Positions 6,764 to 6,952 of a stretch of 6,952 nucleotides of DNA are shown here, in pieces. The notes beneath the pieces were generated by a model, which was given only the letters and a program-made list of their open reading frames with translations, made no database searches and had not been told where the DNA came from. Source of the stretch: Ahrensia sp. (lineage in GTDB: Bacteria; Pseudomonadota; Alphaproteobacteria; Rhizobiales; Rhizobiaceae); contig QILU01000200.1 of the NCBI GenBank assembly GCA_003233475.1, positions 1 through 6,952 of the forward strand, read 5' to 3'. The first letter of the stretch is position 1; every line of letters begins with the position of its first letter. The translations under genes were made by a program, and so were the position numbers.

Positions 6764-6952
6764 ATGGCGACAATCGCTCTTGTCGATGATGACCGGAACA
6801 TTCTTACATCCGTTTCCATAGCTTTGGAATCAGAAGGCTATAAAGTTGAGACCTATACAGACGGGGCCTCCGCGTTGGACGGACTACAACTAAAACGACC
6901 TGATCTGGCAATATTTGATATTAAAATGCCGCGAATGGACGGCATGGAATTA
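6764..6952 (+). CDS. chvI: Two-component response regulator ChvI (N-terminal part; runs off the right edge)
   Basis: The 63 visible codons encode most of the first half of a receiver domain. They start [20 protein letters not shown], contain the acidic pocket D8/D9/D10, and end [12 protein letters not shown] with phospho-acceptor D52. This wording is characteristic of ChvI of rhizobia, agrobacteria and brucellae (BvrR), an OmpR-family transcription factor of about 240 residues phosphorylated by the sensor kinase ChvG, which responds to acid and envelope stress. The DNA-binding domain would lie beyond the window, and chvG normally follows. The start is clear: GGAG at 6752-6755 sits eight bases before the ATG. 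The divergent pckA next to it supports the name. Direct repeats upstream may serve autoregulation, which is inference. Confidence 0.93.
   Translation, partial: MATIALVDDDRNILTSVSIALESEGYKVETYTDGASALDGLQLKRPDLAIFDIKMPRMDGMEL

Overview
The window looks like chromosomal core sequence from an alphaproteobacterium of the order Hyphomicrobiales (Rhizobiales) with moderate GC content. The evidence is an ATP-type phosphoenolpyruvate carboxykinase gene transcribed divergently from the start of a ChvI-type response regulator gene. That is the arrangement known from Agrobacterium, Sinorhizobium and their relatives. A second clue is a structured small RNA beside polA that resembles the rhizobial alpha-r7 (Smr7C) family. 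I cannot name the genus.

Layout from left to right. Bases 1-1960 (minus strand) hold the first 653 codons of DNA polymerase I (polA). The 5' nuclease and 3'-5' proofreading domains are present, and most of the polymerase domain lies beyond the left edge. Bases 1961-2512 are non-coding but busy. They contain a good minus-strand polA promoter with a leader hairpin, a plus-strand small RNA (about 2157-2312) ending in a strong intrinsic terminator, and a 20-bp imperfect palindrome ahead of the next gene. Bases 2513-4642 (plus) encode a bifunctional class A penicillin-binding protein, with all glycosyltransferase and transpeptidase motifs intact. Bases 4667-6280 (minus) are a complete pckA, convergent with the PBP gene across only 24 bp. 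Bases 6281-6763 are a divergent regulatory region with short direct repeats. Bases 6764-6952 (plus) are the first 63 codons of chvI, cut by the right edge.

The protein genes are not one operon: each neighbour is divergent or convergent, or separated by a terminator. Functionally they cover DNA repair and Okazaki-fragment processing (polA), peptidoglycan synthesis (PBP), gluconeogenesis from C4 acids (pckA) and the envelope/acid-stress regulator that neighbours pckA in rhizobia (chvI). I see no mobile element, tRNA, rRNA, CRISPR array, phage gene or defence system. The parts most worth a second look are the small RNA and the regulatory repeats, not a new protein system.
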